64,000 nt of DNA, taken from Pseudomonas palmensis (GTDB taxonomy: Bacteria > Pseudomonadota > Gammaproteobacteria > Pseudomonadales > Pseudomonadaceae). Position 1 is the first letter of the stretch, and each line of letters starts with the position of its first letter. Both the position numbers and the translations under genes were made by a program. Positions 47,611 through 55,758 of the stretch are shown here, one piece after another. Below the pieces are notes generated by a model that saw only the letters and a list, made by a program, of their open reading frames with translations, made no database searches and was not told the origin of the DNA. The stretch lies in NCBI RefSeq assembly GCF_017848315.1, contig NZ_JAFKEC010000018.1, positions 20,270 through 84,269 of the forward strand, read 5' to 3'.

Positions 47611-47892
47611 TCAGGCCTTGTTGGAATGCTTTTGATGACGTTCCATGTAGCGCTCGACATAGGAGCACGAGGGGATCACGGTGTAGCCCATGTCCTCGGC
47701 ATAGGCGAGGGCCTTTTCGGTCAGCGCCGCAGCGATGCCTCGCCCACGCAGCGCATTGGGCACGAACGTGCGGTAGATATCCAATGTCTGCTTACCCAGG
47801 TCCATGTAGGTCAGGTAGGCACGATGACCGTCCACATTGGTCTCGAACTGATGACCAGCCTGGTCATGGTGGATGGACAACGCCTCGCTCAT
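47611..47892 (-). CDS. Small GNAT-type acetyltransferase
   Basis: A 93-residue protein of the short N-acetyltransferase type (NATD1/YidJ-like). The acetyl-CoA loop is seen in FVPNALRGRGIAAALTEKAL near 43-62, and GYTVIPSCSYVERYMERH near 68-85 ends the fold. GGAG lies upstream of adjacent GTG and ATG codons; I use the ATG at 47892. Substrate unknown. Confidence 0.88.
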   Translation of the reverse strand: MSEALSIHHDQAGHQFETNVDGHRAYLTYMDLGKQTLDIYRTFVPNALRGRGIAAALTEKALAYAEDMGYTVIPSCSYVERYMERHQKHSNKA

Positions 47893-48263
47893 CACTACTC
47901 CTCGCGGGTCTTCTCGTCAGACCCTTACCTTACCGATGTTTGTCCGGCGAAGGAACCTCTACGCCACCCCGTGCCCGTTTGGACAGCGAGAACAGCCTGG
48001 TTGTTCTCTGGCAACTGAGCACCCACAAATAGTAGGCGCCCAGTGCACAGATGCTCAAGGTACTTGATCGTAAAAAACCTGCACTTGCAGCATGCGAACA
48101 CGGCAGCGAGCCACACTGCCAACAGTAGCCGGATGATGTAGTGGTAAGACGAACAATGACACTTGGAGTCACTTTTAGTTCACTACAAAGACGCATTTAC
48201 AGCGGTGTTTCAGCGCCGCTACAAAAGCGCCTGCATTCTTTTCACACCCCCGCCGGGGCGGCC

Positions 48264-48285
48264 TGCGCAACCGCGCAATTTTTTT
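48264..48285 (+). terminator. Terminator-like hairpin upstream of oprI
   Basis: TGCGC-AACC-GCGCA followed by ATTTTTTT. The stem is only 5 bp. It lies in the 509-bp region between the acetyltransferase and oprI starts, 117 bp before oprI. The interval is AT-richer than its surroundings, has no convincing coding frame, and may hold a small RNA or a long leader. A TTACT-ACA-AGTAA palindrome lies at 48312-48324. Confidence 0.35.
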
Positions 48286-48401
48286 CCGGTTCTTGCGCTC
48301 GGTCAGTTTACTTACTACAAGTAATGGGTACTATGTACGCCGGCCAGTTTCTCTTTGTTGAGAGATGGCTCTTTAATAGAAAGTCCTTGAAGGGGAACAC
48401 G

Positions 48402-48653
48402 ATGAACAACGTTCTGAAATTCTCTGCTCTGGCTCTGGCCGCAGTACTGGCCACCGGTTGCAGCAGCGTCTCCAAAGAAACCGAAGCCCGTCTGACTGCA
48501 ACCGAAGACGCAGCAGCCCGTGCACAAGCTCGTGCCGATGAAGCCTACCGCAAGGCTGATGACGCTCTGGCCGCCGCTCAGAAAGCTCAGCAAACTGCTG
48601 ACGAAGCTAACGAGCGCGCTCTGCGTATGCTGGAAAAAGCCAGCCGCAAGTAA
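48402..48653 (+). CDS. oprI: Major outer-membrane lipoprotein I
   Basis: An 83-residue lipoprotein with lipobox ATGC ([10 protein letters not shown], lipidated Cys near 20). The mature part is one coiled coil with Ala-rich heptads ([28 protein letters not shown]) ending in ASRK, where the terminal Lys can be joined to peptidoglycan. It is nearly identical to P. aeruginosa OprI as I remember it. AAGGGGA precedes the start and a strong terminator follows, as expected for a very abundant protein. Confidence 0.98.
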   Translation: MNNVLKFSALALAAVLATGCSSVSKETEARLTATEDAAARAQARADEAYRKADDALAAAQKAQQTADEANERALRMLEKASRK

Positions 48654-48670
48654 TAATCCCTCGGGATTGT

Positions 48671-48706
48671 TAAAAAGCCGACCCACCTGTGGGTCGGCTT
48701 TTTTAT
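48671..48706 (+). terminator. oprI intrinsic terminator
   Basis: AAAAAGCCGACCCA paired with TGGGTCGGCTTTTT, then a T-run. It lies about 20 bp past the oprI stop. Confidence 0.96.
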
Positions 48707-48775
48707 TGCCTGCAGAACCGTCCTGCGCAAACGACGAGGCCCGCATGAAGCGGGCCTCGTGCAAACACAGGCGGG

Positions 48776-49747
48776 TTACTGCATTTCGAGCGGAACGCTC
48801 GATACCATCGGCGCACCGGCGTCACCCGGCACCGCGATCTCTACCGGGATACCATCTTCGGCCGCCACCACGTCACGCACCATGTCCCAGTTCATGCGCA
48901 GGTTGTTGGCCAGGTCTTCGCGCTTGAGCAGGGCATTGATCACTGCCGTGTGCTTGTCGACCACCGACGGGTCGCCCTTGTCATCCAGCGGGGTATGCGC
49001 CTCGAGGTAGACCTTGCCACCACTGAGGCCGAACTTGTACGGCTCGTTGATGATGCGCACCGAAGTCCCCACCGGGGCCATGCTCGCCAGTTGCAGCACG
49101 TTGTTGTTGAGCATGCGGAAACAGCCATGGCTGGTACGCATGCCGATGCCGAACTTCTTGTTGGAACCGTGGATCAGGTAGCCCGGTACGCCCAGGGTGA
49201 ACTTGAACGGGCCCAGCGGGTTGTCCGGGCCGGCCGGCACCACGTTGGGCAACGGATCACCGTCGGCGGCGTGCTCGGCCTTGATCGAGGCCGGTGGGGT
49301 CCAGGTCGGGTTCGGCGTCTTGGCCGTGACCTTGGTGTTGGCAATAGGCGAACCCCAGCCTTCGCGGCCGATGCCCAGCGGGAAGGTGTGCACCACGTTC
49401 TCGCCTTTGGGGTAGTAGTACAGGCGGTACTCGGCAAGGTTGATCACGATGCCTTCGCGCGGGCCCGGCGGCAGGATGAAACGGGTCGGCAGCACGATCT
49501 CGGTGCCGGCGCCTGGCAACCAGGGGTCCACGCCCGGGTTGGCCGCGACCATTTCCAGGTAGCCCAAGTCGTTGGCGGTACCGATGTCGGCGAAGGTGTC
49601 CTCATACTTGGCCTTGATCACCTGGACCTGGCCGATGACATCCTCGCCCGGCGGCGGCAGGGGGAACTCCAGAGCGGCAACAGGGCCCGCCGCCAGCAGG
49701 GCGGCCAGGGACAGGCAACGGGTGACGGCGGGAAAGCGCGGCAACAT
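48776..49747 (-). CDS. L,D-transpeptidase (YkuD domain, ErfK/YbiS type)
   Basis: A 323-residue exported protein with a signal peptide ending near residue 25 (GPVAAL). A LysM-like segment (VDPWLPGAGTEIVLPTRFILP) precedes the YkuD domain, whose catalytic motif is GYLIHGSNKKFGIGMRTSHGCFRM, with the Cys in SHGC near 212. Such enzymes attach Braun-type lipoproteins to peptidoglycan or make 3-3 crosslinks. It is convergent with oprI, a likely substrate. Confidence 0.93.
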   Translation of the reverse strand: MLPRFPAVTRCLSLAALLAAGPVAALEFPLPPPGEDVIGQVQVIKAKYEDTFADIGTANDLGYLEMVAANPGVDPWLPGAGTEIVLPTRFILPPGPREGIVINLAEYRLYYYPKGENVVHTFPLGIGREGWGSPIANTKVTAKTPNPTWTPPASIKAEHAADGDPLPNVVPAGPDNPLGPFKFTLGVPGYLIHGSNKKFGIGMRTSHGCFRMLNNNVLQLASMAPVGTSVRIINEPYKFGLSGGKVYLEAHTPLDDKGDPSVVDKHTAVINALLKREDLANNLRMNWDMVRDVVAAEDGIPVEIAVPGDAGAPMVSSVPLEMQ

Positions 49748-49860
49748 CCGGGAAATCCTTCGCTAATTCAGGTGGGTCAAGCGGGCAATTGTACACCGCC
49801 CCCTGCGGGATCGGGAGGCATCCGGGCACAGAACCCTTGCCAAACGTAAAAGATCCGACG

Positions 49861-50148
49861 TCAGGCCTGCAGCTCGGGCCATACCGGACGCGTGCCGCGC
49901 CGCTGCGCCTCGAGGATCGCCCGGCACAGGCGGCACAGGCGCTGGTCACGGTAGATGCTGCGTTCCACACCCGACCAGCGCGGTTGCGCCGGCAACAGGG
50001 TGCCACACAGGGTACGGTCGACGGAGCCGCCCAGTTCGAGTTGGCGGGCGATCAGGTGGACGCGACTCTCCTGGCAGGCGAACAGGTCAAGCTGTTCGTC
50101 AGGCTCGATCAATTGATAGGCATACAGGGACCAGGCGGGACGCGGCAT
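49861..50148 (-). CDS. Small conserved hypothetical protein
   Basis: A 95-residue protein from the ATG at 50148 (MPRPAWSLYAYQLIEPDEQ). It has four Cys (FACQES, RTLCGT, RLCRLC), the last as a CxxC pair near 75-78 in a basic context, which suggests metal binding. No signal peptide. Function unknown. Same strand as the L,D-transpeptidase, 113 bp apart. Confidence 0.75.
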   Translation of the reverse strand: MPRPAWSLYAYQLIEPDEQLDLFACQESRVHLIARQLELGGSVDRTLCGTLLPAQPRWSGVERSIYRDQRLCRLCRAILEAQRRGTRPVWPELQA

Positions 50149-50204
50149 CGGGGGCTCCAAATCGGGGGCGCAACATTAGCCGAAAGCCGATCAGTATAAA
50201 AGCG

Positions 50205-50810
50205 TCAAAGCAGCGGTTTTATTGATGGCCAGGCATTTTCCAGCAACTGCGCCTGGGCGCCCTGCCCCGGATGGATGCCATCGGCCTGCATCAACTCGGG
50301 CACGCCACCTACCCCTTCGAGAAAGAACGGCACCAGCGGCACGTCCTTTTCCTTGCCAAGATCGGCATACACCTGTGCGAACGCATCGGTGTAGCGCTTG
50401 CCATAGTTGGGTGGCAGGCGCATGCCCAGCAGCAGCACCCTGGCACCGGCATCACGGGAGCGGTCGATCATCGAGGCAAGATTTTGTTGCAATTGCGCCG
50501 GTGCCTGCCCGCGCAGCCCGTCATTGCCGCCCAGCTCCACCACCACCAGGCTGGGCTTGTGCTCTGCAAGCAGCGCAGGCAGCCGCGCCTGGCCCCCGGC
50601 ACTGGTGTCGCCACTGATCGAGGCATTGACCACCTTGTCATCGAAACCCTCGGCCTTGAGCCGCTGTTCGAGCAGGGCAACCCACCCCTGACGGGTATCC
50701 AGGCCAAAAGCGGCACTGATACTATCCCCAACGATCAACACCGTTCCTGCCGATGCGCCCTGGGCCATGCACAGCAAGGCCAGGCCTGCACTCAATAACC
50801 ACACTCGCAT
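50205..50810 (-). CDS. tesA: Thioesterase I / arylesterase (GDSL type)
   Basis: A 201-residue periplasmic SGNH hydrolase. Signal peptide ends near residue 21 (GASAGT). Blocks: VLIVGDSISAAFG (Ser nucleophile near 29), the Gly in ISGDTSAGG, ELGGNDGLRG (Asn), and DGIHPGQGAQ (Asp, His). Fits TesA/lysophospholipase L1. It is divergent from the ybbA-type ATPase gene with only 10 bp between start codons, the same layout as in E. coli. Confidence 0.95.
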   Translation of the reverse strand: MRVWLLSAGLALLCMAQGASAGTVLIVGDSISAAFGLDTRQGWVALLEQRLKAEGFDDKVVNASISGDTSAGGQARLPALLAEHKPSLVVVELGGNDGLRGQAPAQLQQNLASMIDRSRDAGARVLLLGMRLPPNYGKRYTDAFAQVYADLGKEKDVPLVPFFLEGVGGVPELMQADGIHPGQGAQAQLLENAWPSIKPLL

Positions 50811-50820
50811 TGGATTCTCC

Positions 50821-51504
50821 ATGGGCCCCAGCATCTTGACTGCGCGCAACCTTAGCAAAGTGGTCCCCAGCGCGGAAGGCGACCTGACCATCCTGCACGA
50901 ACTGAGCCTGGAATTGAAACAGGGCGACAGCCTGGCCATTGTCGGCGCCTCCGGCTCGGGCAAGTCCACCCTGCTCGGCCTGCTGGCCGGCCTCGACCTG
51001 CCCAGTGCAGGCTCGGTGACACTGGCCGGGCACGACCTGGGCCCGCTCGACGAAGACCAGCGCGCCCAGGTCCGCGCCGAGCATGTCGGCTTCGTGTTCC
51101 AGTCGTTCCAGCTGCTCGACAGCCTCAATGCCCTTGAGAACGTGATGCTGCCGCTGGAGCTGGACGGACGCCGCGATGCCCGCGAACACGCCCGCAGCCT
51201 GCTCGAACGGGTCGGCCTGGGCCAGCGCCTGAGCCATTCGCCACGCCAGTTGTCCGGCGGCGAGCAGCAGCGGGTGGCAATTGCCCGCGCCTTTGCCGCC
51301 GAGCCTGCGGTGCTGTTCGCCGACGAGCCCACCGGCAACCTCGACAGCCACACCGGTGAACGCATCAGCGACCTGCTGTTCGAACTGAACAAGGAACGCG
51401 GCACCACCCTCGTCCTGGTCACCCACGATGAACGCCTGGCGCACCGCTGCGGCCGGCTGATTCGCCTGGAAGCCGGCCACCTGGTCACCCCGCTGGAGCC
51501 CTAG
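50821..51504 (+). CDS. ABC transporter ATP-binding protein (YbbA/LolD type)
   Basis: A 227-residue ATPase from the ATG at 50821. Walker A GASGSGKST near 42-50, signature LSGGEQQRVAIARA near 143-156, Walker B VLFADEPTGNLDSHTG near 162-177. It belongs to the MacB/LolD group. It abuts the large permease gene (stop TAG directly followed by its ATG). The pair equals E. coli YbbA-YbbP, thought to act on lipophilic or envelope substrates. Confidence 0.93.
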   Translation: MGPSILTARNLSKVVPSAEGDLTILHELSLELKQGDSLAIVGASGSGKSTLLGLLAGLDLPSAGSVTLAGHDLGPLDEDQRAQVRAEHVGFVFQSFQLLDSLNALENVMLPLELDGRRDAREHARSLLERVGLGQRLSHSPRQLSGGEQQRVAIARAFAAEPAVLFADEPTGNLDSHTGERISDLLFELNKERGTTLVLVTHDERLAHRCGRLIRLEAGHLVTPLEP

Positions 51505-54012
51505 ATGGCACACCTGTCGTTTCTGCGCCTGCCGCGCCTGGCGTTGCGTCAACTGATGCGCGATGCACGCGCCGGCGAACTGCGCGTGCTGTTCTTCGCC
51601 CTGCTGGTGGCCGTGGCCGCCAGCACCGCCATCGGCTACTTCGGCGCCCGCCTGAACGGCGCCATGCTGCTGCGTGCCACCGAGTTCCTTGGCGCCGACC
51701 TGGTGCTGCAGGGCAGCGCCCCGGCCACCCCGGAACAGATCCGCAACGGCGAACAGCTGGGCCTGGCCCATGCGAAAGTGGTCGAGTTCTCCAGCGTGAT
51801 CGCCACCGACAACGGTATCCAGCTCTCCAGTGTCAAGGCTGCCGGCACGGGTTACCCGCTGCGCGGGGAGCTGCGCAGTGCCGCCGAGGCCTACGGGCCG
51901 GAGGTGGCCGGCGGTGGTCCGGCGCCGGGCGAAGCCTGGGTCGAGTCGCGCCTGCTGGCGGCGCTGAACCTCAAGATCGGTGACAGCGTCGACGTGGGCA
52001 TGAAGACCCTGCGCCTGAGCCGCGTGCTGACCTATGAGCCGGACCGCGCCGGCAACTTCTACAGCCTCACCCCGCGGGTGCTGATGAACCTCGCCGACCT
52101 GGATGCCACCGGCGTGGTGCAGCCCGGCAGCCGGGTCACCTACCGCGACCTGTGGCGCGGCGAGCCCCAGGCCCTGGCAAGCTACACCCAGGCTACCAAG
52201 GCGGGGCTTGCCGCCCACCAGCAACTGCGCGACTCGCGTGACGGCAACCAGCAGATCGGCGGTGCACTGGGCAAGGCCGAACGCTACCTGAACATGGCCA
52301 GCCTGGTGGCGGTGCTGCTGGCCGGCGTGGCCGTGGCGCTGTCGGCCAGCCGTTTTGCCATGCGCCGCTTCGATGCCAGCGCCCTGCTGCGCTGCCTGGG
52401 CCTGTCCCGGCGCCAGGCGCTGAGCCTGTTCTGCCTGCAACTGGCGATTTTGGGCAGCGTGGCAGCCCTGGGGGGCGCACTGCTCGGCTGGCTGGCGCAA
52501 CTGGGTCTGTTCGCCCTGCTACAGGGCCTGCTGCCTTCGCAGGTGCCGCCAGGCGGCATCGCCCCGGCCCTGGCCGGGATCGCCACCGGGCTGGTGGCGC
52601 TGGCCGGCTTCGCCCTGCCGCCATTGGCAGCGCTGGGCCGGGTGCCGCCGCTGCGTGTACTGCGCCGCGACCTGCTGCCGGTGCCGGCAAGCAGCTGGCT
52701 GGTGTATGGCGCAGCGCTGTTGGCCCTGGGCCTCATCATGTGGCGCCTGAGCCTGGACCTGCTGCTGACCTTCGCCCTGCTCGGCGGCGGTCTGGTGGCC
52801 GCGCTGGTGCTGGGCGGTCTGCTGCTGCTCGGCCTGCGCAGCCTGCGCCGGCTACTGGCCGGCGCCCCGCTGGCCTGGCGCCTGGGCCTGGGGCAACTGC
52901 TCAAGCATCCGCTGGCGGCGGCAGGCCAGTCGCTGGCCTTCGGCATGATCCTGCTGGCCATGGCCCTGATCGCCCTGCTGCGCACCGAGCTGCTCGACAC
53001 CTGGCAGAACCAGCTGCCCAAGGATGCTCCCAACTATTTCGTGCTCAACATCCTGCCGGACGACAAGGACACCTTCGCCCAGCGCCTGAACGAATTCTCG
53101 GTCCATGCCGCGCCGTTGTTCCCGGTGATTCCCGGGCGCCTGACGCTCATCAATGGCGAGCCGGTGCGCGAGATCGTCAGCAAGGAATCCACCGGTGACC
53201 GCGCCGTCCAGCGCGACCTGAGCCTGACCTGGGCCGCCGACCTGCCCCAGGGCAACACCTTGAGCGCCGGTCAGTGGTGGCAGGCGCAGCCAACGGCCGA
53301 TGCCTTGCCCGGCGTGTCGGTGGAGGCGCAGCTGGCCGAGAGCCTCAAGCTCAAGCTGGGCGACACCCTGACCTTCAGCATCGGTGGCCTGGAGCGCCAG
53401 GTACAGGTCAGCAGCCTGCGCACGGTCAACTGGGACAGCTTCCAGCCCAACTTCTACATGATCTTCCAGCCCGGCACCCTGCAGGACCTGCCGACCACCT
53501 ATCTCACCAGCTTCTACCTGGCCCCAGGCCACGACCAGCAGGTAGTGGCCCTGTCGCGAGCGTTCCCGGCAGCCACCATCCTGCAGGTCGATGCGCTGCT
53601 GGAGCAGTTGCGCAGCATCCTGGCCCAGGTGACCCTGGCGGTACAGTACGTGCTGCTGTTCGTGCTGGCGGCGGGCCTGGCCGTGTTGTTCGCCGGGCTG
53701 CAGGCCACCCTGGACGAGCGCATCCACCAGGGTGCGCTGCTGCGGGCACTGGGCGCCAGCCGCAGCCTGCTGGTCAAGGCCCGGCGCATCGAGTTCGGCC
53801 TGCTGGGCGCTGCCAGCGGCCTGCTCGCGGCGCTGGGCACCGAACTGATCAGCCTGCTGCTGTACCGCTACGCATTCGACCTGCACTGGAGCCCGCACCC
53901 GTGGCTGCTGCTGTTGCCGGTGATCGGTGCGTTGCTGGTGGGGGGTGCGGGGGTATTCGGCACGCGCCGGGCGCTCAATGCCAGCCCGCTGACAGTGCTT
54001 CGCGAGGGCTGA
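51505..54012 (+). CDS. FtsX-type ABC permease (YbbP-like)
   Basis: An 835-residue membrane protein. One N-terminal helix (about 25-42) and a large periplasmic domain are followed by the first FtsX bundle (about 260-420), further helices (395-500), a second periplasmic domain (about 505-700) and a last FtsX bundle to the C-terminus. The RFAMRRFDASALLRCLGLSR and LLRALGASRSLL segments are coupling helices. Partner of the ATPase directly upstream. Confidence 0.92.
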   Translation: MAHLSFLRLPRLALRQLMRDARAGELRVLFFALLVAVAASTAIGYFGARLNGAMLLRATEFLGADLVLQGSAPATPEQIRNGEQLGLAHAKVVEFSSVIATDNGIQLSSVKAAGTGYPLRGELRSAAEAYGPEVAGGGPAPGEAWVESRLLAALNLKIGDSVDVGMKTLRLSRVLTYEPDRAGNFYSLTPRVLMNLADLDATGVVQPGSRVTYRDLWRGEPQALASYTQATKAGLAAHQQLRDSRDGNQQIGGALGKAERYLNMASLVAVLLAGVAVALSASRFAMRRFDASALLRCLGLSRRQALSLFCLQLAILGSVAALGGALLGWLAQLGLFALLQGLLPSQVPPGGIAPALAGIATGLVALAGFALPPLAALGRVPPLRVLRRDLLPVPASSWLVYGAALLALGLIMWRLSLDLLLTFALLGGGLVAALVLGGLLLLGLRSLRRLLAGAPLAWRLGLGQLLKHPLAAAGQSLAFGMILLAMALIALLRTELLDTWQNQLPKDAPNYFVLNILPDDKDTFAQRLNEFSVHAAPLFPVIPGRLTLINGEPVREIVSKESTGDRAVQRDLSLTWAADLPQGNTLSAGQWWQAQPTADALPGVSVEAQLAESLKLKLGDTLTFSIGGLERQVQVSSLRTVNWDSFQPNFYMIFQPGTLQDLPTTYLTSFYLAPGHDQQVVALSRAFPAATILQVDALLEQLRSILAQVTLAVQYVLLFVLAAGLAVLFAGLQATLDERIHQGALLRALGASRSLLVKARRIEFGLLGAASGLLAALGTELISLLLYRYAFDLHWSPHPWLLLLPVIGALLVGGAGVFGTRRALNASPLTVLREG

Positions 54013-54048
54013 TAGACTCGGCGGCTACCTACCCGAGCCTGGAAGCCC

Positions 54049-54546
54049 ATGAGCCGATACCGCCCGCCCCGCACTGCCGGCACCGCACTGATCACCCCAC
54101 AGGGCGAGGCGCGCATGCGCGCCGAGCTGCATGAACTGTGGCATGTGCGCAGGCCCCAGGTGACCCAGTCGGTCAGTGAGGCAGCAGCGCAAGGTGACCG
54201 TTCGGAAAACGCCGAATACACCTACGGCAAGAAGATGCTGCGCGAAATCGACAGCCGCGTGCGCTTCCTGACCAAGCGCCTGGAAAACCTGAAAGTGGTG
54301 AGCGAACGGCCCAGCGACCCGAACAAGGTGTACTTCGGGGCCTGGGTCACGGTCGAGAACGAAGACGGCGAACAATCGCGCTACCGCATTGTCGGGCCCG
54401 ACGAGCTGGACTTGAAACTGGGCCTGATCAGCATCGATTCGCCCCTGGCCCGCGCCCTGATCGGCAAGGCGCTGGACGCTGAAGTGCGGGTGCAGACACC
54501 GACTGGCGAACAGACGGTGTACATCGTCGAGATCGAGTACCCCTGA
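54049..54546 (+). CDS. greB: Transcription elongation factor GreB
   Basis: A 165-residue protein. The N-terminal coiled-coil hairpin (about 10-80) has acidic tip residues in [15 protein letters not shown], which enter the RNA polymerase secondary channel to stimulate cleavage of backtracked RNA. The C-terminal FKBP-like domain ([17 protein letters not shown]) contacts the beta' subunit. The N-terminal [15 protein letters not shown] is typical of GreB versus GreA. It lies 36 bp after the permease gene. Confidence 0.96.
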   Translation: MSRYRPPRTAGTALITPQGEARMRAELHELWHVRRPQVTQSVSEAAAQGDRSENAEYTYGKKMLREIDSRVRFLTKRLENLKVVSERPSDPNKVYFGAWVTVENEDGEQSRYRIVGPDELDLKLGLISIDSPLARALIGKALDAEVRVQTPTGEQTVYIVEIEYP

Positions 54547-54550
54547 GCGA

Positions 54551-54859
54551 TCAGGCGCGGGTGATCAAGCCCTGGCGGGCGACGCGGGTCAGGTGGTGGA
54601 TCACTTCGGCGGCATCGGCCCTCGAGGGCGCCTGCACCACGGCCAGGTCGAAACGGTCGTTGCCGAACCGGGCGAGGGTTTCGCAGGAGTCGGCGAACTG
54701 GATCAGGAACGCCGTGGCACGGCCTTTGGGGCGGGGCCAGCCATCGAGGTAGCGCAGCAGCGTCGGCTGGTGTTTGCCGCTCAGCAGAATGCGCGGCGTG
54801 CGAGCCGCCTGGCTGGTAGGGAGAGGGGTGAGGCAAACGCTGGTACGTGGGCAACTCAT
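54551..54859 (-). CDS. Conserved hypothetical protein
   Basis: A 102-residue protein from an ATG at 54859 with AGAGAAG upstream. Basic N-terminal third (TSQAARTPRILLSGKHQPTLLRYL), then FDLAVVQAPSRADAAEVIHHLTRVA. This pattern is somewhat like a truncated receiver-type alpha/beta fold but lacks phosphorylation motifs. No signal peptide. Function unknown. The 361-bp interval from here to 55220 otherwise holds only the DoxX terminator and no credible gene. Confidence 0.65.
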   Translation of the reverse strand: MSCPRTSVCLTPLPTSQAARTPRILLSGKHQPTLLRYLDGWPRPKGRATAFLIQFADSCETLARFGNDRFDLAVVQAPSRADAAEVIHHLTRVARQGLITRA

Positions 54860-55168
54860 GGTGTACTTCTCTGTGCCTCGCAGATCCCGCTGGGCTGCGG
54901 TGCGAGGCGTCACCGAACCAGCGCTTTAGCGGTATTCGGACGACCTGCTGGTGGTCTTCCTGCGCCCCGCAAGTAGCTGTTTAAATCGGCGCAAGCCAGC
55001 ATCCTAGAGAAGCGCCGGCCCGGCTGTCAACAATGCCATCGTCTGATAAACGACCCGGACGCCGGAAAAACAAGCGAGTTTCTCGCATTCGACGGCGACG
55101 CCGGTTCCTGCACTTGCCGGCGCCCCTGAAGGCGCCTGCGTTGCCGCAGAAGCAAGCAGCCGGGTCGG

Positions 55169-55206
55169 GCACAAAAAAGGGCCTGCAATGCAGGCCCTTT
55201 TTGTGC
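55169..55206 (-). terminator. Terminator of the DoxX gene
   Basis: GCACAAAAAAGGGCCTGC-AAT-GCAGGCCCTTTTTGTGC forms a long stem with A/T tails on both sides. It lies just beyond the DoxX stop and could work in both directions. Confidence 0.93.
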
Positions 55207-55220
55207 CACAACGCCAAGGC

Positions 55221-55652
55221 TCACTTGGCGATCATGCGGTCCACCGACGCCCTGCCCGCCCCTTCCACCAGTACCGCAATCGCGCCACCCAGCAGCGCCA
55301 GGGCGAACTCATAGCCGTTGTTGGCCATGAACAGACCGTTGCCGATGTGCACCGAGAAAATCGCCACCAGCAGCAACCCCACCAGCGCCAGGGCCGCCGG
55401 GCGTGCCAGCAGGCCGATGACCAGTGCCAGCCCGCCGAAGAACTCGGCACCACCGGACAGCGCCGCCATCAGTGTCGGCGGGGTCAGCCCCAGGCTTTCC
55501 ATGTACTGCGCGGTGCCTGCCAGCCCGCCGCCACCAAACAGGCCGAACAGCTTCTGCGAGCCATGGGCCATGAAGATGATGCCGATGAAGATGCGCAGTA
55601 CGGTAATGCCCCAGCCGGCGCGGGTGAACAATACGGAGTTGATGGCGTTCAT
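55221..55652 (-). CDS. DoxX family membrane protein
   Basis: A 143-residue inner-membrane protein with four helices. Family segments: RIFIGIIFMAHGSQKLFGLFGGGG near 20-43 and GGAEFFGGLALVIGLLARPAAL near 66-87. DoxX-like proteins are linked to quinone or thiol redox functions in other organisms; nothing here narrows the role. The 106 bp upstream is AT-rich and should contain its promoter. Confidence 0.9.
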   Translation of the reverse strand: MNAINSVLFTRAGWGITVLRIFIGIIFMAHGSQKLFGLFGGGGLAGTAQYMESLGLTPPTLMAALSGGAEFFGGLALVIGLLARPAALALVGLLLVAIFSVHIGNGLFMANNGYEFALALLGGAIAVLVEGAGRASVDRMIAK

Positions 55653-55758
55653 GCTGTCTTCCTTAAGCGATGCAGGTGTGTGGTAGAGGTCGCCATCTTA
55701 ATCATATTTTCAAATGTTAAAATCGCGATTATCTGCACATACCAATCGTAATTTTCGA

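Noticed and set aside
48141..48401. N-terminal extension of OprI
   Set aside because: It would bury the lipoprotein signal peptide; the ATG at 48402 is correct for OprI.
55033..55314. Basic plus-strand frame of 93 codons (RRKNKRVSRIRRRRRF)
   Set aside because: It reads through the DoxX terminator and into the DoxX gene antisense, and has no clear ribosome site.
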